Of a stretch of DNA of 11,885 nt, positions 8,306-11,885 are shown piece by piece (within the stretch, counting starts at the first letter, position 1; the number at the start of each line of letters is the position of its first letter). The notes beneath the pieces were generated by a model. That model was not told the origin of the DNA, ran no database searches, and saw only the letters and a program-made list of their open reading frames with translations. Position numbers and translations under genes: made by a program. Source of the DNA: JALZDI01 sp965653225 (GTDB lineage Bacteria; Actinomycetota; Actinomycetes; Propionibacteriales; Nocardioidaceae); assembly GCA_965653225.1 (NCBI GenBank), contig CBFGZI010000117.1, forward strand, positions 1 through 11,885, in the 5' to 3' direction.

Positions 8306-9037
8306 TTGGATAAGGAGCGCGCCCGTATGGCCGATGAACGGCAACGGCTCGCCACCGAGCGGGAACGGCTCGCCGGGGAGCGGGAACAGCTGGCCGACGA
8401 GCGGGATCGAATCGCGGACGAGCGCACCGCCCTGCTCCCCCACGTGGACGGCTCCTTCGATAGGGGCACCTTGAACCGGTGGGAACGCGACGCCCTCGCG
8501 CGCGACGATGCCGCCGAGGCACGTGACCGCGCTGCCGAAGCCCGCGACCGACAGGCCGAGGAGCGTTCGCGCGCTGCGCAGCAGCGCCGAGGTACCCGAG
8601 AGTTGATTGATCCTGATGCAGATGTACGCGATCACGCTGCTTATATTCGCGAAATCGCGACTAACCGACGTGAACGCGAAGCCAATCGACGCGAGCGGAT
8701 CGCCGACCGGCGTGACCGCGAAATGCTCGCCAGAGCAAGCGATCCCGAGGTCGCTGAAGCGTTCCTGCAGGTGCTGCTGGAACGAGCTGATCTGCGCGAC
8801 CAGCGCGCCGAAGCTCGAGACAGAGCGGCCGAACAGCGCGATGCCGCGTCTGCGGCCCAGTGCGATGACACCGCCCAAGCGCGCCAGGAACGCGCTGCCG
8901 CCGCGGTGGACCGGCTGCAAAGCGGCGAGGACCGCGATCAGGCAGCAGCCGACCGCGCAGATCTGGTGAACCTGGTCAGGACGCTGATCTCAACACGCGC
9001 CCGCTCAACCGCCGCCAGACCCGAGCCACCGACCTAA
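8306..9037 (+). CDS. Charged heptad-repeat, probably alpha-helical/coiled-coil protein of unknown function
   Basis: This 243-residue protein is built almost entirely of Arg, Glu, Asp, Ala and Gln in seven-residue periods. Residues 4-45 hold six units of the type ERxRLAD. Further heptad blocks appear at about 65-98 (ARDRAAE units), 114-141 (RRERIAD units) and 160-185. No signal peptide, membrane segment or catalytic motif is seen. A long soluble helix or coiled coil is the natural reading; such repeats occur in actinobacterial proteins, some attached to signalling domains, but no such domain is present here. The TTG start with GGGAGG four bases upstream is preferred because the heptad register already begins at residue 4. 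The alternative is ATG 8327, with AAGGAG nine bases upstream, which would cut the first repeat. Base use is somewhat less GC-rich than in the nitrate operon. The gene ends directly before a DUF305 remnant in the same frame. Confidence 0.7.
   Translation: MDKERARMADERQRLATERERLAGEREQLADERDRIADERTALLPHVDGSFDRGTLNRWERDALARDDAAEARDRAAEARDRQAEERSRAAQQRRGTRELIDPDADVRDHAAYIREIATNRREREANRRERIADRRDREMLARASDPEVAEAFLQVLLERADLRDQRAEARDRAAEQRDAASAAQCDDTAQARQERAAAAVDRLQSGEDRDQAAADRADLVNLVRTLISTRARSTAARPEPPT
8315..8437 (+). repeat. 21-bp in-frame repeats encoding heptads
   Basis: Units begin at 8315, 8336, 8357, 8378, 8399 and 8420. The best-conserved core is GAGCGGGAACGGCTCGCC, and each unit encodes a variant of ERxRLAx. 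The last unit is degenerate (ERTALL). They probably arose by tandem duplication. Confidence 0.8.
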
Positions 9038-9040
9038 TCG

Positions 9041-9433
9041 GATGATCACGAGTACCTCGATCCGGCAGTCTCCAGGATCGCTGAGCAGATGCTGACGGCG
9101 CAGTCATCCATGGCCAGCAAGATGGAGTCTGCTGCAGGATTGGGGCGAGCCGATCCCGAGAACGATGATCGACGTCGGGCACGCGATGGTCGACACGTCC
9201 ATGCCCGGCGCGCCTAACAAGTCCGAGTTCCACCGTTGGAGAGCGCAACGGGTGCGCAGCTGAACGCGCCTGGCTGCAAGCGATGCTCGCCCAACACGAA
9301 GGCGCGATCCAAATGGCCAAGACCGAGCAGGCCGAAGGAGAGAACCCTGCGGCCAAGAGCCTCGCCGGCCAGATCATCCGAAAGCGACGGGCAGAGCGAG
9401 CGCCATCAGCTCCGCGGACACCGGTCGAGCTAA
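9041..9433 (+). pseudogene. Decayed DUF305-family gene, 5'-truncated, with four frame changes
   Basis: A DUF305 protein can be followed only by switching frame. Frame 2 from 9041 gives LDPAVSRIAEQMLTAQSSM and ends KME near 9125. Frame 3 then gives LLQDWGEPIP and MVDTSMPGAPNKSEFHR up to 9236. Frame 2 gives LESATGAQLN (9236-9265). Frame 1 gives RAWLQAMLAQHEGAIQMAK and TEQAEGENPAAKSLAGQII to about 9378. Frame 2 then gives ESDGQSERHQLRG and reaches TAA at 9431. These pieces match, in order, the end of the first DUF305 repeat, the Met-rich linker and the whole second repeat. The signal peptide and first His-His segment are missing. Each switch is explained by one or two bases gained or lost. The fragment follows the heptad-repeat gene directly and meets the methyltransferase gene tail to tail. 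Sequencing error is possible but unlikely for four sites in 400 bases. Confidence 0.75.
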
Positions 9434-10002
9434 ATGGCGTGGTCGCCGGGTCTCCGCGCACTGAAGCGGAAGCTCTCCCTGCGCTTGTCGATCCGGATCT
9501 GCTCGAATCCCGCCGCGGCCAGGCGACCGTCCAGCGTGTCCGGGTCAACCACCACCAGCGTGTCCGAGCTGTGGATTAACCGCAGCAGCGTGCTGGCGCG
9601 GCTGTCGCTGCCGGCGAACACGCCGCCCGGCCTCAGCACCCGGTACGCCTCCGCGAACAGCCGGTCCTGGGCCTGTGCCGAGGGCACATGGTGAAGCATG
9701 GTGAAGCACACGACCCCGTCGTAGGACTCATCTTCGAACGGCATGGCGGCGCCGTCGCCGTGAACGACCCGCACATCCTCGATCCGCGAGTCCAGCTGCT
9801 CGGCCAGATCCGCGTCGACCTCAAGGGCAGTCACCTTCGCGAGGCAAGCGGCGAGCGCACGCGTGGTCACGCCGTATCCGGGTCCGAGCTCGAGGACGTC
9901 CTCAGCACCCCCCACGTAGTCCAGCACCCACGGAACCAACGCTCGCTGCGCATACCTGGCCCAGATGGTCGAGGCGCACAGTCTCTGATGAAGGCGGTTC
10001 AT
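9430..10002 (-). CDS. Small class I SAM-dependent methyltransferase
   Basis: This 190-residue cytoplasmic protein has the class I methyltransferase core. Motif I is VLELGPGYG (36-44), the acidic residue binding the SAM ribose is in LEVD (E61 or D63), HGDGAAMPF follows near 81, SYDGVVCFTMLHHV is the motif IV region, and YRVLRPGGVF is the post-core segment. This is the Methyltransf_11 type; the substrate cannot be predicted. ATG 10002 has AGGGAG seven bases upstream. The gene lies 75 nt after the DUF305 lipoprotein gene on the same strand, with a hairpin between, so read-through from that operon is possible. Its TAG stop overlaps the TAA of the convergent DUF305 remnant by two bases. Confidence 0.9.
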   Translation of the reverse strand: MNRLHQRLCASTIWARYAQRALVPWVLDYVGGAEDVLELGPGYGVTTRALAACLAKVTALEVDADLAEQLDSRIEDVRVVHGDGAAMPFEDESYDGVVCFTMLHHVPSAQAQDRLFAEAYRVLRPGGVFAGSDSRASTLLRLIHSSDTLVVVDPDTLDGRLAAAGFEQIRIDKRRESFRFSARRPGDHAI

Positions 10003-10036
10003 CTCGTTGCTCCCTGGGTATCTTCCCGCTGCTGTT

Positions 10037-10069
10037 GTGGGCGCGGAGAGTCGGTGCCTCCACGCCCAC
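10037..10069 (-). terminator. Hairpin between the DUF305 lipoprotein and methyltransferase genes
   Basis: GTGGGCG (10037-10043) pairs with CGCCCAC (10063-10069), and inside it GGAG pairs with CTCC across one mismatch, leaving a nine-base loop. It begins nine bases after the lipoprotein stop. No T-run follows, so it may be a U-less terminator, a transcript-stabilising hairpin, or a partial attenuator of the methyltransferase gene. Confidence 0.5.
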
Positions 10070-10077
10070 CATCAGCA

Positions 10078-10656
10078 TCAGTCCGGGAGCATCCCGGTCA
10101 TCTTCTGAATCTCGGCAGCCTGGGCCTGCTGGATCTTCTTCGCCAGCGCCACGGCCCGCGGGTTTATGCCCCGTCGTTCCTCGACGTGGGCCATGTCGAT
10201 CGCCCTCTTGTGGTGCTCGATCATCATGCCCAGGAACGCCGCGTCGAACGCAGGACCCTTGACGGACCGAAGGTGCTGCATGTCGCTCATCGGCATCATC
10301 CCGGACATGCCCTTCATCGAACCGCCGTGGCCCATCGGCCTCGCACCGCTCTTGCCGGGCTGCAGAGACTTGTTCCAGGCCCGAAGCCATCCCTGCATCA
10401 TGCGGATCTCGGGTGCCTGAGCCACCTCAATCTTCTGGGCGAGTTGCTCGACGGCGGGGTCGGATGCACGTGAATCCGCCAGGCGTGCCATCTGGATCGC
10501 TTGACTGTGGTGCGGGATCATTCCCCGCGCGAATTTGACGTCGGCTGTATTGAACCGCGGCGCCTCTGCGGCGTTCACGTTCTTCTCGGCCGCGCAACCG
10601 CTCACCACCAGTGAGGCGGTGATGAACAGTGCTGGCAGTGCTCTGGTGTAACGCAT
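10078..10656 (-). CDS. DUF305-family lipoprotein, probable envelope metal-binding protein
   Basis: This 192-residue protein has a lipoprotein signal peptide with lipobox VSGC (C21), so it should be anchored to the outer face of the membrane. Two ferritin-like DUF305 repeats follow. The first has MIPHH (H49, H50) and continues to MQGWL near 91; the second has MIEHH (H148, H149) and continues to MTGML near 190. The linker (107-128) is rich in Met, Gly and His (MGHGGSMKGMSGMM), a pattern typical of copper-binding proteins; some DUF305 members such as cyanobacterial CopM bind copper. The metal role is inferred from family and composition. ATG 10656 has AGGGAG four bases upstream; longer in-frame starts would place extra residues before the signal peptide. 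It lies 67 nt downstream of the DUF6153-type gene and is probably co-transcribed with it. Confidence 0.92.
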   Translation of the reverse strand: MRYTRALPALFITASLVVSGCAAEKNVNAAEAPRFNTADVKFARGMIPHHSQAIQMARLADSRASDPAVEQLAQKIEVAQAPEIRMMQGWLRAWNKSLQPGKSGARPMGHGGSMKGMSGMMPMSDMQHLRSVKGPAFDAAFLGMMIEHHKRAIDMAHVEERRGINPRAVALAKKIQQAQAAEIQKMTGMLPD

Positions 10657-10723
10657 AGATCTCCCTGTGTCTGGGCCGTGAAAGTGCTCAGCGACCACCA
10701 CTGCCGTGGCGGCGCGGCACACC

Positions 10724-11176
10724 TCAGCACCGAAGAAGGGAGAGTTCAGCCAGCGTGGGTGGTCGTGGAAGACGCGATCGCGGTCGTGGTGTCCTCAGCC
10801 ATACACGCGGGGAGATTCGCCACAGGGTCCGGTGCTTTCGGACCAGTGCGATCGACAAGGCCAGTGCGAGCCCCGCAAGAGCAACGATGCAGATTCCGAT
10901 CATGCCCAGGCCGTGATCGTCGGCGCCCTGATCGGATGACAGCGCGCTGTGCCCGGCCTCGCTAGCAGCAGGCTCACGCATGACTGTGGGCTCGGCCTTA
11001 TCGGCACGCAGCGGGCCGGCCGACACCACAGTCATCTCAGTGCCGTGGCTGCCCGCTGGGCAGCAGTCAGCGGCGAGTCCGTGCATGCCGAGGATGCCGA
11101 ACAGCACCATCGTCAGAACCGCAGCCCGCCCCCATCCAGCCGGGTTTCGCTGCGCGGACAACTCGCTCAGATTCAT
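10724..11176 (-). CDS. DUF6153-like small membrane protein
   Basis: This protein of about 150 residues has an N-terminal hydrophobic segment (18-36, containing VLFGILGMHGL), an extracellular stretch starting DCCPAGSHG with paired cysteines and several His and Met residues, a second hydrophobic segment (about 90-112), and a basic C-terminus ending PPTLAELSLLRC. The LGMHGL motif and the Leu-rich Ser/Thr-Leu-x-Glu-Leu tail match the actinobacterial DUF6153 family, whose function is unknown and whose members often sit near metal-related genes. ATG 11176 is chosen because it places the hydrophobic segment near the N-terminus and overlaps a preceding stop (ATGA); ATG 11212 is an alternative, and neither has a strong ribosome binding site. 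It is probably the first gene of an operon with the DUF305 lipoprotein. Confidence 0.72.
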   Translation of the reverse strand: MNLSELSAQRNPAGWGRAAVLTMVLFGILGMHGLAADCCPAGSHGTEMTVVSAGPLRADKAEPTVMREPAASEAGHSALSSDQGADDHGLGMIGICIVALAGLALALSIALVRKHRTLWRISPRVWLRTPRPRSRLPRPPTLAELSLLRC

Positions 11177-11401
11177 CGCAGGCGCGAGTCTATGGGGCAC
11201 GCGCGCAACCATGCGGATGGGCCCCGCGTCAGCGCGTCACGAGCCGTAAGCAGGAAGCATGTGCCGTCGGCAACGACCTGGAACGGGACATATTCGGGGT
11301 GTCCCCGATCCCACTCAGGGTCTGGCTGTGGTGGGCTCTGAAGATGAAGTACCTGCTGCTGTGCCTGTTGGATCCCGCCTTCGGACACCCGCGCGGGCTC
11401 T
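11177..11401. other. Intergenic region between the DUF6153-like gene and the KUP remnant
   Basis: These 225 bases separate two oppositely oriented features. On the minus strand a frame from about 11345 down to TGA 11173-11175 reads GHPEYVPFQVVADGTCFLL and TARDALTRGPSAW, which looks more protein-like than random, but it has no start of its own and runs into the KUP remnant antisense. It may be the tail of a lost gene. The operon promoter for the DUF6153-like gene should lie here, but I could not assign it. Confidence 0.35.
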
Positions 11402-11885
11402 TCGGTGCGCGGGCTGGCCGAGCGCGCCCAGATCGTCGACGTCGTCCGGGGCACCGCGATCTTCCTCAACCGCGGGAAACGAGACCGCGCCGCCGCTGCG
11501 GGCCAACGTCGAGCACAACCACGTGCGCCACCGACACGTCGTCATCGTCGCCATCGACGTCGATACCATCCCCCGCGTCCCGGAGGAGGCGTGGCTCACC
11601 ATCGACCCCCTCGGGCTGACGGCGGACGGCATCACGCACGTGACGATCCGCTTCGGCTACACCGAGACGCCCGACGTACCCGCCGCCCTCGCCCGACTCA
11701 CCACCGACCAGACCGAGGGCGAGAGCGACCTGGACAACGCGACGTACTTCCTGTCCCGGATCGAGCTGCGGTCCGGGCCAGCCCCGGCGATGGCGCCATG
11801 GCGGAAGCGGCTGTTCATCGCCACCTCCCACATCACCGCGGACGCCGCCGAACGCTTCGCGTTGCCGCGCGACCGGGACGTCCTC
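11402..11885 (+). pseudogene. kup: C-terminal remnant of a KUP potassium transporter, frameshifted
   Basis: The reading VVRGTAIFLNRGK in frame 2 (to 11479) continues as ETAPPPLRANVEHNHVRH in frame 3 after one extra C at about 11480. Frame 3 then stays open to the window edge with VVIVAIDVDTIPRVP, DGITHVTIRFGYTETPDVP, ATYFLSRIEL and WRKRLFIATSHITADAAE. These are the hallmarks of the cytoplasmic C-terminal domain of KUP/TrkD potassium uptake proteins. The roughly 12-helix membrane domain is absent: frame 2 has a stop at 11345-11347 and only a short unrelated stretch before the homology. The sequence ends at RDRDVL, so only the last few codons should lie outside. It is read as a truncated and frameshifted fragment; a separately translated C-terminal domain is unlikely without a start site. 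Confidence 0.82.

Noticed and set aside
8270..8920. Minus-strand frame of 216 codons opposite the heptad-repeat gene
   Set aside because: It is the antisense of 21-bp repeats; the plus-strand product has clear heptads and a ribosome binding site.
9283..9579. Plus-strand 98-codon frame taken as a short DUF305 gene
   Set aside because: Only the first 32 or so codons match DUF305; the rest runs antisense into the methyltransferase gene. It is better described as one piece of the frameshifted remnant.
10657..10723. Short inverted repeats as a terminator between the DUF6153-like and DUF305 genes
   Set aside because: The stems are only four to five bases and poorly placed, so co-transcription is more likely.
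11344..11400. ATGAAGTACCTGCTGCTGTG, start of a YCII-like protein (MKYLLL)
   Set aside because: The resemblance covers only a few residues and the frame then runs out of phase through the KUP remnant.

Overview
The window is high-GC DNA with compact operons, GTG and TTG starts, short purine-rich ribosome binding sites, and actinobacterial families (DUF6153, DUF305 lipoprotein, an 11-bp-phased GlnR-type box). This points to an actinomycete, perhaps a Pseudonocardia- or Amycolatopsis-like genus; the genus is inference. No rRNA, tRNA, CRISPR array or transposase was seen.

Positions 6-7444 (minus strand) hold a tight nitrate-assimilation operon, transcribed right to left: a NarK/NasA nitrate/nitrite transporter, the molybdenum catalytic subunit of assimilatory nitrate reductase, a NasB-type FAD/[2Fe-2S] reductase, and the siroheme nitrite reductase large subunit NirB. 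Gaps are 7 nt, a 4-nt ATGA overlap, and 11 nt. Together they import nitrate and reduce it through nitrite to ammonium. Any nirD would lie just beyond the left edge. Upstream of the transporter (7496-7555) is a set of pentamers at 11-bp spacing that resembles an actinobacterial GlnR nitrogen-control operator.

Positions 7445-9433 are sparse and appear partly decayed. They hold a possible 73-aa small protein with its own candidate promoter, a stretch with nothing recognisable (about 8000-8305), and a plus-strand gene for an Arg/Glu/Asp/Ala-rich heptad-repeat protein. Directly after that gene is a DUF305 remnant that can only be read by changing frame four times.

Positions 9430-11176 (minus strand) hold a second probable operon: a DUF6153-type membrane protein, an intact DUF305 lipoprotein with two His-His repeats and a Met/His-rich linker, and a small class I methyltransferase. 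The first two suggest envelope metal (copper) handling.

Positions 11402-11885 (plus strand) carry the C-terminal cytoplasmic part of a KUP potassium transporter, without its membrane domain and with an internal frameshift, running off the right edge. The window therefore reads as an intact core metabolic operon beside a small remodelled region with two broken genes.
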